Source: Emiliania huxleyi CCMP1516 (taxonomy: Eukaryota > Haptophyta > Isochrysidales > Noelaerhabdaceae). From it: DNA of 64,000 bases. Positions 39,017 through 50,568 of the stretch are shown in pieces. The position numbers were made by a program, and so were the translations under genes. Under the pieces are notes generated by a model. It saw only the letters and a program-made list of their open reading frames with translations. It ran no database searches and was not told the DNA's origin. The stretch is from assembly GCF_000372725.1 (NCBI RefSeq), contig NW_005200814.1, forward strand, positions 84,302-148,301. Direction: 5' to 3'. The first letter of the stretch is position 1. Every line of letters begins with the position of its first letter.

Positions 39017-39581
39017 ATGCTGAGGGCCTGCGTGCACTCTGCGTCTCTTGGCGCCTGGGAGTTCAGTGAATTCGACGCCAACGTCGGAGACTTTGCCGGA
39101 TTCTACGTGTGGGAGGACGACTCTGGGCCCTTCTCTGACGACTTTTCCGGCGTCGCAACCGCGCGCCTCACAGACAGCCTCACGGTCGCCCACGCACACG
39201 TCGATCGCGCTTGCTGGTTCTCGCTACTGCCTCTCGGCGACGTCCTCCGGCGGCACCAACATGGTGGACGCGCTCGCGCTGGCCAAGGACTCCCTAGACC
39301 TGGCCCGCGAGGCGCAGAACGAGGCGACGGGCCACCCGCGGCGCGGGGCAGTCGTCATGCTCACCGACGGGTCCAACCAGCCCGACTATGGCGGTGACGA
39401 GCAGACCATCGCACAGGCTGGCCAGCTCAAGGCCGCCGGCTACCTCGTCGTCGCCGCCGGCTTTGGCGAGGCTGACGCGATTGTCCTGGGCGCGATGGCC
39501 TCGCGTCCGCTAGAGGGGCATGCCTTTGTCGAGGCAAGCGCGGTCAGACCCCCCCCCCTAGCAGCAGAGCTCTGCCTGTGA
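39017..39581 (+). pseudogene. von Willebrand factor A domain fragment, frame-broken
   Basis: The segment 39250-39540 reads SGGTNMVDALALAKDSL, RRGAVVMLTDGSNQPD and AAGYLVVAAGFGEADAIVL, the central and C-terminal part of a vWA fold (TN.VDAL metal motif and LTDG). The preceding 39017-39235 is vWA-compatible only in another frame (FSEFDANVGDFAG). The N-terminal DxSxS motif is not seen. The frame ends inside a poly-C hairpin, PPPLAAELCL. It is a truncated copy, or an exon of a gene whose other exons I could not place. Confidence 0.5.
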
Positions 39582-40255
39582 GGGGTGCTGGCATCTCTGT
39601 ACAGACAGCAGCTGTAAGTAGCATGTGTTCCAGTGGCGAGAATTTATAGTCGGCACCAAAATCAGTGGTCTCACCGGCGGGCCCTCCTACTGCCAGCCGG
39701 GCGGTGCGGGGCACGCCAGCCTCTCTTCTACGCCTCTCGTGCCTCGCGGCGCCTCTGCTTCAAGGAGGGAAGATACGGCTCTCGCAGCTGTGGCACAGCG
39801 GAGAGCACAGCGGGCGGTACAAGTCCATCAGATATGGTTCCCTATCTTCGCATGCTCGTTGTTGGTGATATCCGCGCGAGGTCATACGCCACAGGCCAGC
39901 AATCACTCGGCGATGAGACTACTGATTTGGCGCGACGCTCTGACACCGAGTGTTGCTCGACGCTGCGACACCGCCGAGTACCGCGTGCAGCGCTCAACCT
40001 CGCGGAGTACACCTCTCGCTATCATCCCGCTTCGCGGCGGTCGGGCTGCTTGATTTGTCGGAAGACACCCACATCTCTGCTGCTGGAGGAGAGCTTCCGA
40101 TAATCATAGTGGGTTCGCGATGGACCAGCCAGGGGGGCGGCGGCGGCGAAGAGGCGGGAGCTGGGTCCAGTGCGCTCTGCTGCTGGGGGGGGGACCCCCC
40201 CCCCCAGCAGCAGAGCTCTGCTGCTGGGGGGGTCCGGACCCCCCCCCGTCCGATG
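39546..40255. repeat. Recurring poly-C/AGCAGCAGAGCTC palindrome
   Basis: The palindrome AGCAGCAGAGCTCTGCTGCT, flanked by C- and G-runs with GGTCCGGACC, occurs at 40163-40255 as several overlapping inverted copies. A half-copy ends the vWA fragment at about 39549-39580. Confidence 0.75.
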
Positions 40256-40863
40256 GCCGTACTGGCCGTGCATGGTCGTCGGAGCGTGTGAGGCAGCGAC
40301 TGGAGAACGAACGCGCGATGCGACAGGCGTGGCCTAGCAAATTTTCCGGATTTCTCTGAACCTTCTCGGAACCTCCCCATAGGCTGCCACAAGGCGTGTC
40401 GACCGTGGTCTCGACCGCGCCTGCTCAATCTGCGCGGAGGGCTGGAGCCTCGCTGCCATCTACGTGACGCCGCGGCCCGCGCAGGGAAGGGAGCGAGAGG
40501 CGGGGCGGACTCGTCCGGCGCAGCGGCGCGAGGGCGCGAGGGCGGCACCGTGTTTTGCCGCTCACGGTCGGTGCGGGGGGATGAGAGTGGTGCGCACACG
40601 CGCCACAACGGGCGCTTTTTTGAAGGATGGGGCGAACGAGCCGGTGCCGCAGCGTCCTTTAGGGGCTCACATGTTGTCGATTGCAGTGTGTAAGAAAGGA
40701 GAACGGGAACCAAATGCAATGAATCAGGGAGATACTAACACCCCAGAGAGATGAGAACACAGACTCAGACACAGACGACGCCGTGTCCGATTGCGGTGCA
40801 CCACATCGTACTCTCTACAAAGACAAAGAACGTCGCCCCAGCATCCATGCGCAAGGCAGACTG
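39582..40863. other. Gene-poor region
   Basis: Open frames are present but none has family resemblance or codon consistency. It contains the palindromic cluster at 40163-40255. Confidence 0.5.
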
Positions 40864-41433
40864 TCATCGAATCCCCGCTGTGACATCCCTCAGCAATGCG
40901 GTGAATGCAAACACCTCTGACGGCGGAGCCTGTCGAACGGTGTCGTAGATAGCGGCTAGCCTCACAATGTACCCGACTGAGTGCGGTCTTCCGTCGTCGT
41001 CGCCCAGGTATTTACCATACGTGGCAACCGAATGCTTTGGGTAGCCCTCCGCTATGGCGTAGGGGTGCACGCCCGCCGTAAACTCATCCGCCATCTTTTG
41101 AGCAGCGTTTTGTAGCCTCCACTTCTCATCGTTGTAGAGCAACCACAGTTGCGACGGGAAGGACGGGGGGGCGGGCTCAGCTGTACCCGATGGCACAGCC
41201 TTGGTGCCAGAGCTCGTGGCGTCGCCGGCACTGACATACTCAATCTCACCCGTGCTCTTCAAGATGGGTATATCACCAGCACCGGGACCAGTGCCAGTGC
41301 CAGAACCATGTGCCGTTGTGTAGTCCGCCGCCTTCCTCCGAGCCTTCTCCATGTACTCCTCGGACGGCGGCTTCAGCGACTTCAGATTCCGCGCTGGCAT
41401 GCCCACCGGCGCTCCGACGTACGACGTTGGCAT
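40864..41433 (-). CDS. Hypothetical 189-residue protein
   Basis: An intronless frame with a Gly/Thr-rich linker. Its C-terminal half is conserved-looking and hydrophilic (SQLWLLYNDEKWRLQNAAQK, EGYPKHSVATYGKYLGDDDG, GYIVRLAAIYDTVRQAP). No domain recognised and no signal or membrane segment. It is divergent from the membrane-protein gene starting at 41581, with about 147 bp between them. Confidence 0.6.
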   Translation of the reverse strand: MPTSYVGAPVGMPARNLKSLKPPSEEYMEKARRKAADYTTAHGSGTGTGPGAGDIPILKSTGEIEYVSAGDATSSGTKAVPSGTAEPAPPSFPSQLWLLYNDEKWRLQNAAQKMADEFTAGVHPYAIAEGYPKHSVATYGKYLGDDDGRPHSVGYIVRLAAIYDTVRQAPPSEVFAFTALLRDVTAGIR

Positions 41434-41580
41434 TGTTGATTGGACAGGGCGACGCTCTCTTGCTGTGTGGTGCCCCTGCGTGCTGACAGACCGCCGTTGT
41501 GGCGAAAGTAAAAGTCGTCGTTACGGTTCAACGCGCGCCCCCGCGCTCGCGTGTCACCATAACGGCGAGCCCACGTTTCG

Positions 41581-42598
41581 ATGGCCGGCCCGATACATGG
41601 CGCCGGCACTTTCGCCGTAGCCATAGTGGCCCGCGGCTCTGCAGCTCCAACCGAGCGCCCTCTCGACTCAAGAACGGAGACCGGCACCGTTACGTCACCG
41701 CCCATGGACTGGTGCCAACTCAGAGAGGTGCTCTACACGGTCTTCAGCCGTAACTGCTGGCAGGCTCAAAATGATACCCTGCACGGGCTGTTGCAGCAGC
41801 ATACCGCCAACGCGACGGCGCACGATAGCGGACTCCCGGCCTCCTCCTCTGATGGCTGTGCGCTGGTCGCCACGCTGCTCGTCGGGGCAGGACTCTTTGT
41901 CCTTCCGCTCACGCCGTCGAGCAGCAGCTTGACGAGTGTGGCTGTCACGACCTTCGCGGTTCTCAGTGGCGCGCTGGCCGCCGTCACCTGGCTCCGAGGC
42001 GGCGGCGACGACTTCATTCTTAATGGGGAGGGCCTGCTTGAGCAGAGTGCCGGCGCACAGCCGTCAGACCCGTGCCTGTACGGGGTCGGCCTGATCACCA
42101 TGAGCGGCGCGCTGCTCGGTATCATGACCAGGCACGCAGAATGATTAGCTGCGGCGCTCGCCATGAGTAGACTGAGCCACGCGCCCCACTCGCAGCCACG
42201 TGCCCGAGTTGGGCTTCTTTGTGCTCGGGGCGGCGCTGGCAGGCTGCGTGGCGCAGCACCTCGCGACGGAGGAGCAGGCGGACAGAGGCGCGGCGGCTGC
42301 CGCAGCTGTGGCAGGCGGCCTGGCCTTTGCCACGCTCGGGCCGGGGGCCGTCGCCGAGGCGCTGAGCTTGCTGGGCGCCGCGTTGCTAGTGGGGTCCGCC
42401 CTGCGCGCCGGTGAACTCGCATCGCACGGCAGCCGCTCGGTCCTCGAGGCAGCAGGCGAGGGCTACTTTGGCGCCTTGGTCCTCGCGCTGATCGTCGCCC
42501 GGCACGGCGCTGAGAGACGGCGGCGAAATCGGACAAACAAGGGGCGGGCGGGGAAGGGGGCTAGCCAGGGGCGGAGGCCCTCTGCATCGTTGCACTAA
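41581..42598 (+). CDS. Multipass membrane protein, TMEM198/DUF4203-like, two exons
   Basis: Exon 1 (41581-42131) encodes three or four hydrophobic segments (LVATLLVGAGLFVLPL, VAVTTFAVLSGALAAVTWL, YGVGLITMSGALLGIM). Exon 2 (42196-42598) adds three or four more (LGFFVLGAALAGCVAQHLA, AAAVAGGLAFATLGPG, LSLLGAALLVGSAL, YFGALVLALIVA) and a basic tail. The join IMT-S-HVPELGFF is in phase and requires a GC donor at 42132 and an AG at 42195. Gly-rich paired helices recall TMEM198/DUF4203, but this is a resemblance in pattern only. The start may instead be the ATG at 41704 (MDWCQLREVLY), in the same frame. Function unknown. Confidence 0.65.
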
Positions 42599-42726
42599 GA
42601 GAATAGTCCCCACAATCGCTGTCGTGGGATCACTTGTGTCATGACAGAATACAAAAAGAGTTGTTGGAGAAATAGAACGAAAAGAAAATCCCGGCCCACT
42701 GGCGCACGGCGCCATCACGACACAAA

Positions 42727-45700
42727 ATGAGACTCGCGACCGTCTGGGGCTCAGGCACCGCCGTTGGAAAGACGCTGGTGTCCGCCGGCCTGATGCGTGC
42801 CGCTGCGGCTCGCAGCCTGCCGTCGCTTTTCCTCAAGCCCGTGCAGACTGGCGTGCCTGACTCTGATGGCGCCTTTGTGGCGAGAGCAGCCGGCTGTCAG
42901 CACGTGGTGGGTGAGCATGCCGCCGCGGCCGGGCTGAGCACGAGCGGACCGTCGCCGTCCGCCGCCTCTGCCACGCCGCCGCCTCAGCGCGCCCTGACAC
43001 TCTTTGCCTGGCGGCCAGCTGTCTCGCCGCACGTCGCAGTCGAGAGGGAGGGCCGAGGCGTGAGCGACGCGGAGCTTCGCCGCGCCACCGTGGCGGAGAT
43101 TGACCGCTTTGCAGCCGCTCTCGCCGCGTCTCCTATGGCGGACGGCCTACCAGACGCGCCGCGCCCGTCTCGAGACGGGAGATCACGCGAGATGACACGA
43201 GATGACCGAGATTGCCCGAGACATAGGCGCTCGCGCTAGTCGAGACGGCGGGAGGCGTCGCGAGCCCGTCGCCGAGCCGCAGCCTGCAGTGTGATGCACT
43301 GCCGACGGCGCTGCCGACGGCGAAGCTCGCAGAGGCGCCGCGCGCCACCGAGACGCCGCTGCCCGCCCTCCTCGTCGGCGACGCTGCCCTCGGAGGCATC
43401 TCCGCGACCGTCTGCGCCGCCGAGCTCCTTCGCAGCCGCGGTCATGCGCTGCACGAGGTTCGTGCTTCGGCCCGTGCCCTGCCTCCGAGCCGAGATCACC
43501 CGATGCCGCCCGACCCCCCCCCGAGATGGTTCGAGTTCGCCACAGGTGGTTCTCTTCGAGCCGGGCGGCGGCGGCGGGCTCGGCAACGCAGAGGCGATCG
43601 GCGCCGCGCTCGGCGTGCGGGTCCGGTCCCTGCCTGCGCCGCCTCCGCTGCCCGAGCCGCTGGACGGGTGGTGGGAGGAGGTCGGCGCCCACTTCGCCGA
43701 GCTGCTCGACGGCCTTCCGCGCGCGTGCACGCCGCTGCCCGCCCAGCCGAGGCTGGCGGCGGCGAGCAGCAGCGGAGCGGGGGCGAGCAGCAGCGGAGCG
43801 GGGGCGGGCCTTGGCGGCGGCGGCGGCGAGCGGGAGAGCACCGCCAGCGTGCTGCAGAAGGACGCGCGGCGGTTGTGGCACCCGTACACGAGCGCCACGA
43901 GGCCGGTGCCGTGCCTTGCGGTCTCTCGCGCGGCGCCCTCTCGCAGGTCGAGCTGGAGACGCAGGCGCGGGGCGCAGCTGGGTTGACACGGCCCTGCCCC
44001 AGCTAGGCGGGCGTGACGCTCACCCTCGAGGGCGGAGAGCAGCTGGTGGACGGGATGTCGTCGTGGTGGTGCGCGGTGCACGGGCCCGGCGCCCTAGATG
44101 CCACCCCAGATGTGTCTCCCTTCAGGCACTCCCTGTGGTGGTGCGCACCACCGCACCCCCACCACACGCTCCATTGCTTCGCGCTCTGGTCAGTGTCTGC
44201 GTGGGGCTTGTCTCCCCACCCCGCGTGCGCGCACCGCAGCTACGCCGTCCCGGAGCTCGATGCGGCGGCGGTCGACCAGATCGGGTCGATGTCGCACGTG
44301 ATGTTTGGAGGGCTGACGCACCGGCCGGCGGCGCGCAGACACGCGACGGCGCAGGAGCTGCCGGCGCGCGACGGAGGCGCCGAGAGGAGAGGGCGGCTGC
44401 GGGTAGGTGCGGCTGGCCGAGCTGCTCGTCGAGGCGACGCCGCAGCCGCTGCAGCGCGTCTTCCTCGCCGACTCGGGCTCGGTCTCTGTCGAGGTTGCGA
44501 CCACGGCGCTGAGAGGACGCGCTCTTGTTGCAGTGTCGCTCACCGGCCCAAGGATGAGTGTGAAAGGTGGCGATCAAGATGGCGCTGCAGTACTGGCGCG
44601 CGCAGGGCGTGGAGGGCCGCTCCCGCCTCCTCACCGTGCGCGGCGGCTACCACGGCGACACGTTTGGCGCGATGGGCGTCTGCGACCCGGTCCACGGGAT
44701 GCACGCGGAGATGTTCGGCGGCGCGCGGGTAGAGGGAGAGATAGACAGCGACGCAGAGCAGGAACGCTCCTGGGTTGATGATTGGCGACAGCGACGCCTC
44801 CCTCGCTCCCCCAGGCGTGCTCGCGAAGCACCTCTTCGCCCCCCGCCCCGCGCCGCGCTTCGGCGAGGCGTGCGGCGAGGAGGACGTGGCCGGCCTGCGC
44901 TCGCTGCTCGCGCAGCACTCGCACGAGGCAGCGGCCGCCCTCGCACCAGCGCTGTGCCCCGGCGCCTCCTCACGCCTCCGGCGCTGAGCAGGTTGCTGCC
45001 CTCATCCTCGAGCCGATCGTGCAGGGCGCGGGCGGGATGCACTTTTACTCTGCCGAGTACCTGAGGCGGGTGCGGCAGCTGTGCGACGAGCACAACGTGC
45101 TGCTCATCCTCGACTGCATCGCGACTGGCTTCGGCCGCACCGGCGCTCGCTCCCTCCCTCTCTCTCCACGCTGCCCCCTCGGCGCCCCTCCCGGCGCGCA
45201 CCCGAGGCAAGGCCACCGGGACTAGGCGCTCTCTTCGCGTGCGACCACGCCGCCATCTCTCCCGACATCATGTGCGTCGGAAAGGCGCTCACCGGAGGGT
45301 ACATGACCCTCGGCGCCACCCTCGCCACCGACGAGGTACCCGGAGGGGGGCGGCATCAGCCGGCGTGCGCGGAGCGACGCCCCTCACACCCCCCCCCCCC
45401 CCGGGTGGCTCCGGCCAGGTGGCGGAGGGGGCATCGGGCGGCGAGGGCGCGGAGAGGCCGGTGCCGCTGATGCACGGCCCAACCTTCATGGCCAACCCGC
45501 TCGCGTGCCGCGTCGCGAGCGCGTCGGTGCAGCTGCTGCTCGACTCGCCGTGGCAGTCTCGCGTCGGCGCCATCGCGCAGCAGCTCGAGGCGGAGCTGCG
45601 CCCGCTCGCCTCCTCGCCCGCCGTGCGAGGCGTGCGCGTGCTCGGCGCGATCGGCGCGGTCGAGGCGGAGGCGCCGCCGCACCCGCCGGCCCTGCCTAGG

Positions 45701-45973
45701 ACCTGCCCCCGCCCTGTCCTAGGCGTGGTCGAGATGGAGGAGCCGCTGCACTTGCCGTCGGTGCAGGCCCTCCTCGTGCGGCGCGGCGTCTGGCTGCGCC
45801 CCTTTGGCCGCATGCTCTACACCATGCCGCCGTTCGTTGTCTCCGAGGCCGAGCTGCGCCGCATCACGGGCGGGATGCGGGCCGTCGTCGAGGCCACCGA
45901 GAGCGCGCTGCTCGAGAAGGGCGCGCGGCTCGAGTCTGAGGTGTGGAGGGAGAGCCAGAGTCACGCGGGCTGA
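42727..45973 (+). CDS. Bifunctional dethiobiotin synthetase / DAPA aminotransferase (BioD-BioA fusion)
   Basis: Two consecutive steps of biotin synthesis in one protein, as in plants (BIO3-BIO1) and some fungi, usually mitochondrial. The BioD part comes first: [16 protein letters not shown] (P-loop), [23 protein letters not shown] linker with (SSGAGA) repeats leads to Bio[89 protein letters not shown] (PLP lysine), [14 protein letters not shown] and [13 protein letters not shown]. Many short introns interrupt it; that before YAVPELD (about 44090-44240) has a GC donor. BioA normally has DE at the DCIATG position; the Asp that contacts PLP is kept. Exon edges are approximate. Confidence 0.9.
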
Positions 45974-46633
45974 GCGGCGCACAGCCAACCCGCGGAGTGT
46001 CTCACACACGCCATGCTGCATGCGGCCAACCCACGATACGTATGTTGGAGGCAGTACACAGACACGAGACAGCTGTGGGGCCCCTGCTCCGCGGAGAGCC
46101 AGGACGCCACTCGCCAGACGCGTCTGCCAGTGAGACCTCTCTCCACACTCCAGTCTCCGCTCCACGCGGACCTCCTTCCTCTCCGCGCACATACGACATA
46201 CGACACACTGCACACAGGCGCGCACCCACAACACCTTCGAGTAAATAAAAAAACGGACACCTCAAGGAGATGGGTGTAAAAAGGAGAGAACAGGGGCCCC
46301 TCCGCTTCGAGTCGACCTTGCCGCGTGAGCTCCCCCGTGTCCGCTTTTCGCTTTCCGCGAGTACCGTGAGCGTTGTCCGTTGACACATCCTAGCTAAACG
46401 CGCGAGCGAGAGCGAGCGCCTGGCGAGCGCGAGAGAACACGACGATTATAACCATCCATGGGACATGAGAGGGAACAAACAAAGAAGTGGCAAGAAATCA
46501 GGAGAGTTCTCCTCCGCCGCACACGAGACGGGCGGAGAGAGTGAGTCACGGGTTCGGCGCTCAGAAATCTTGTGAGCGCGACCGATGTCTGTGTAACCGG
46601 GCTTGCCACAGCAGGCTCGCGCGCGCCTCAGGC
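45974..46633. other. Convergent intergenic region with inverted R3 repeat
   Basis: 46238-46300 carries the R3 repeat in inverted orientation (TAAATAAAAAAACGGACACC then GGAGATGGGTGTAAAAAGG). No gene recognised. Confidence 0.6.
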
Positions 46634-47363
46634 TCACTCTGCGGACGCGTCGGGAGCCGCCGCGACCGCCGCGCCGCCGTCCGAGGCCGCCTGTGCGGTG
46701 TCTTCCGCCTGCGAGGCGAACAGGCGGGGAGGCGGCGTCGGGCGCGTTGGGAGCGGGGGAGGGGAGATAAGGCGGGGCTGCGGGGCTTCCGCAACGAGCG
46801 GCGGGGAGCGGCGAGGGCAAAGGAGGGAGCGCATTGTCGGGGCCGGCGGGACGGGGGCGTTGCGCGCGCGCCTTGCCCTGGCGCGCGGGCGGCTTCGACC
46901 CCCCCTTGGGGCGCCCGCCGCCCAGCCCCTTGTCGTTCCTGCGCGGCCGCCCGTTGTTGGCGCGGTGCGTCTTGCCGTCGCGGCCGCCGCCTGCGCGGGG
47001 CGGCTTGTCGCCGCCGTTCTCGCCATCCTTGGACTCCCGCGCGTCCGCGGCCGACTGCTCCTCGTCGGCGAGCGCCTCGGCCTCGGCGTCCGCGTCCTTG
47101 TTTGCGTTCCTGCCACGCGTGCGGCGGCGTGGCCGGGCCGGCCTGTCCGGGGGGAAGGAGACGTTGATGGCCGTGGGACGGCCGTTGTGCTCGCCGAGGT
47201 CGTAGTAGATGACATCGCCGTCGTCCACGAACGGCTGTTTGTTGCCCTCGTCCTTGGTCAGGTTGAGTGCGTGCACAAAGATGTCGTCGCCGCCGCCCTC
47301 GGGTGACGCAAATCCATAGCCCTTCTTGCGGTCGAACCACTTGATGGTCGCGGTGTTGGCCAT
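46634..47363 (-). CDS. Cold-shock domain (Y-box-like) RNA-binding protein, two exons
   Basis: Single-strand nucleic-acid binding protein. The ATG at 47363 begins MANTATIKWFDRKKGYGFAS, with RNP1-like KGYGF and RNP2-like DIFVHALNL, then a long basic, Gly/Arg-rich disordered tail (PRAGGGRDGKTHRANNGRPR) that suits an RNA chaperone. Exon 1 ends at 46833 after PAGPDN. A GC donor and an acceptor at 46709 join exon 2 (46634-46708), AEDTAQAASDGGAAVAAAP, which stops at 46634. Reading through the intron also stays open for a long way, so an alternative unspliced tail cannot be excluded. First of six consecutive minus-strand genes. Confidence 0.88.
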
Positions 47364-47580
47364 GACGTTGGTGTGGTGTAGGCGCCTGCTAAGGGACAAG
47401 CTCCCGCGTTGGTGTGGTGGCGAGCGAGCAGCGAGGCCGGCGAGCGCACTGCTGATGGCACCTCTCTGCAGCTCGCCCGACACAACAGGGTTTGGGTGCG
47501 CGCCCGATTTCTTTTCCCTGAGCTCGGTTGTTTCTTTTTGCTTGTTTGTTTCTTGATTAGCCCCACCCTAGGGCCTCTTC

Positions 47581-49562
47581 TCACGAGCGGTAGTCGGCGT
47601 TGATGTCCACGTACTCGCGCGTGAGGTCGGACCCGATGACCGTGCTCGCCTCCCCGCCGGCGCCGAGGTCGATCTCCACCTCGACGAAGCGCTCGTGCGG
47701 CGGGAAGGGCGCGCTCTCCTGCTGCGCCTGCGCCGAGAGAGGGCGGTCCCGCGGTCGGGCTAACGGCCGGGGAGTGGGCGGGCCGTGGTGCCGCCAGCCG
47801 CCTGCCGCAGGTGCGCAGAGAGCGACGCCTCGCGCGTGGGGGAGAGGCGGAAGGAGCCTAGCGGGGACGAGCCGAGGAGGTTCGAGGGGCGGTGCTTTGG
47901 GGGTGGAGCGGGGCGCCGGGGCGAGGGGCGTGACGTGTCACCCCCCTCGAAGACGGTGTCGCCGCCGATGGCCATCGTGCACTGCCCGAGGTCGAGCTGC
48001 GGCGCAGCCCTGCCAAGGAAGGAACCGACGGCGCCGACGATGCGGCCCACGTTGGGGTCGTTGCCCGCGACGGCCGTCTTGACGAGCGGCGAGTTGACGA
48101 CGGCCTGTTCACGCCACGCGCCGTGGAGAGACGCTGTTCACACCGGCTGGACGAGCGACTTGACGACACCTTGCCGACGCCGCGCGCCAGCTCCGCCGAC
48201 GGAGCGCCTCGCACCGCCACCCGGAGCACGTGCCTGACAGGAGGGCTCCGAGAAGGATCCGAAGAGGCCCCCAACCCCTCCCCCCAGGCCCACACAGCCA
48301 CGCGCGTCGTCCCCTCGCCGTTGCGCGCCACGTCTGCCGCCAGCTGGTCGCACACGCGCTTCAGCGCCGCCTCGAACTCCGCGAGCGCCTGTCCACGCGG
48401 CCAGCCGTGAAGAGACGGGGTGCCCTCCGCCCCACCTCGCCGTGGTGCGCGCGCCTCGTCCCGCTCTGCTGTTGGCGCGGGCAGCTCCACCCGTCCGCTC
48501 GAGAAGAGGACGAGCGAGTCGGAGGTCGACTGGTCGGCGTCGATGGACATGCAGTTGAAGGAGGCGTCCGCCGCCGCCGCGAGCATGCGCTGCAGCTCGG
48601 CGCGAGGCACGGCGACGTCGGTCAGCACGAAGGAGAGCATGGTGGCCTAGACAGCACACGCCACTCTCGGTGCGCAGCTCCTCCCGGGAGCGCGAGGAGA
48701 GCACCGCAAGGCCATGTCGGGCTCAATCATGCCCGCTCCCTTGGCCGTGCCGACGATGGAGCCCCCGGCGGCGGAGGCGCGGCGGAGCTTGGGGTACCGG
48801 TCCGTCGTCATGATGGCGCGCGCCGCGGGCAGCATGCTCTCCCGCTGCAGCTCCGCCGCCGCTGCGGGAACCGCCTCTGCCATCTCGCCGACCGGCAGCC
48901 GCCAGCCGATCACTCCTGCTCACAGCGAGACGGTGGGGAGAGTTCTGTTGTATCTCTGTTGTATCTCGGCTGCTCTCGGCTGCATCTCGGCTGCATCTCG
49001 GCTGCGTCTCGGCTGCATCTCGGCTGCGTCTCGGCTGCATCTCGGCTGCATCTCGGCTGCATCTCGGCTGGAGGTTGCCAGTCGAGGCAGGCAGCACAGA
49101 CGAGGCGCCGCCGGGCAGCGAGAGCGCGTCGGCGGCGGCGGCGCAGACCGCCTCCGAGTCGCCCACGCCGTCGCTGCCGGAGCACACGTTCGAGATCTTG
49201 TTGTTAACGACGATGGCCTGCAGGTCACCGCCCGCCGCGAGCCGATTCCGGCCGACAGTCACCGGAGCGCCGCAAAAGGCATTCTTGGTGAAGACGGCGG
49301 CCCAGCTGCTGGAGGGAGCGTCGGCGACGATGAGTGTCAGGTTCATCGTGGCTCGCGTTCCCTCGGCCGCCTCGGCGGGAGAGAAGCGGAAGCCGGCCGT
49401 GCCCACTTGGAAGCCAGACGGGAGCGTAGCCTCCGCCGCGAGTGCCTGCTCATATTCGCTGGTCGACGAGAAGGAGCGCATCTGTGCCGTGGTGGCACGC
49501 CCGGTGGCAATGCGGCGGGTGCCAACCAGGCTGGTGAGAGCGGAGGCGAGCCAGAGCACCAT
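47581..49562 (-). CDS. argJ: Ornithine acetyltransferase / N-acetylglutamate synthase (ArgJ family)
   Basis: Transfers acetyl from N-acetylornithine to glutamate in the cyclic arginine pathway, usually mitochondrial or plastid. The ATG at 49562 starts [20 protein letters not shown], a possible transit peptide. Then come [33 protein letters not shown], a long intron with CAGCCGAGAT repeats, [24 protein letters not shown] and [11 protein letters not shown]. The self-cleavage site between Ala and Thr falls exactly at an exon junction. Later: [33 protein letters not shown] and the C-terminus [17 protein letters not shown]. All family landmarks occur in order. Exon limits between 47720 and 48640 are approximate. 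Confidence 0.92.
48949..49069 (-). repeat. (GCAGCCGAGAT)n intronic repeat in ArgJ
   Basis: About ten irregular 11-bp units, GCAGCCGAGAT or GCAGCCGAGAC on the sense (minus) strand, fill most of this intron. Confidence 0.85.
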
Positions 49563-49756
49563 TTGTGTCGGAGTGGGAGAGTGAGAGGGCTGTCCGGCGC
49601 CGGCGTTTTCTTTTTCTATTTTTCTTGAGGGAAATAAAGAACTCGCCGGGTCCGCGCGCGCGCCCGCAGCGCACCACACTCAACAGCGCCGTGAAGATCA
49701 AGAGGCCTATGACAGCCGCGGGTCGACCCGCCAATCGCTCCGCCCCTCGTCAGTCG

Positions 49757-50568
49757 TCACGCAATGCCGCCGGCTCCCGCCTTGATATCCGTCCCCTGCC
49801 CGACCGGCCGTAGCTCGTAGACCGCCTGTCCACAGCCGAGATCGTGAATTCGCCCGCCCTGTCTCCACCGCCACCATCGACGACACCGCCCTCGCCCCCA
49901 CTGCCCCCGCCCCACCCTCCAAACCACCACCATCGCAGCGGATCACTCCCCACCAGCGACCTCCCCGCCGCACTCGCCCGCCCCCGCCGCCGCCGCCCCG
50001 CCGCTGTTTCACGGCTCGCCTGCACGGCTTTGCGCTGGTGGTCGGTGCCGATGCCCTTGAGGCCGATGTAGTAGATGGTGGTCTCGTCGGCGCCGTAGTT
50101 GTCCACCACGAGCAAGTGGAGCCTCGACACGTTCTGAAAGCGCGAGAACTGCGTCGGGTACTCTATCCGCCCCTCCGCGTCGCCCTCCTGCAGCTGCCAG
50201 GTCTGCACCGCCATCATCCGGTCCGCGTCGTCAAAGTCGAGCGCCTCCTGGTTGATGTATGCGCGCAGTTCGCGCGGTGCGCTGCCGTCCGCCCCGCCGA
50301 TCACCGTCAGGGACTGGATCTTGACTGGAGACGTGAACGGGATCGTGATGAGCAGCTGCGGGTCATCGTCCTCCGACTGCAGCCACGCGTCGCGCTGCAG
50401 CCTCTGGTCAAACGGCCGGAAGATGCGCCTGCACGCGCCCGCCTCCGACTCGTTGAGCGCGCTCACGCCGGCCGTGTCGATGTACGGCAGAAGGTCGTTG
50501 GTCGGCCCGTCGTACTGGTCGGCGTGTATCTGGCCGCACTGGCATCGGAACGGTCCAGAGTGGGCCAT
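49757..50568 (-). CDS. PITH-domain protein, two exons
   Basis: PITH is the proteasome-interacting domain of thioredoxin-like TXNL1; stand-alone PITH proteins (PITHD1) also exist, and this looks like one. Exon 1 (50020-50568) holds NESEAGACRRIFRPFDQRL, LITIPFTSPVKIQSLTVIGG, TQFSRFQNVSRLHLLVVDN and ETTIYYIGLKGIGTDH. Exon 2 (49757-49825) encodes AVYELRPVGQGTDIKAGAGG. The intron (49826-50019) has a GC donor directly after the CAG of AVQ. Two GAAATTCTTTTTT-like boxes occur upstream on the sense strand (50665-50677 and 50732-50743). Length matches the family. Confidence 0.92.
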
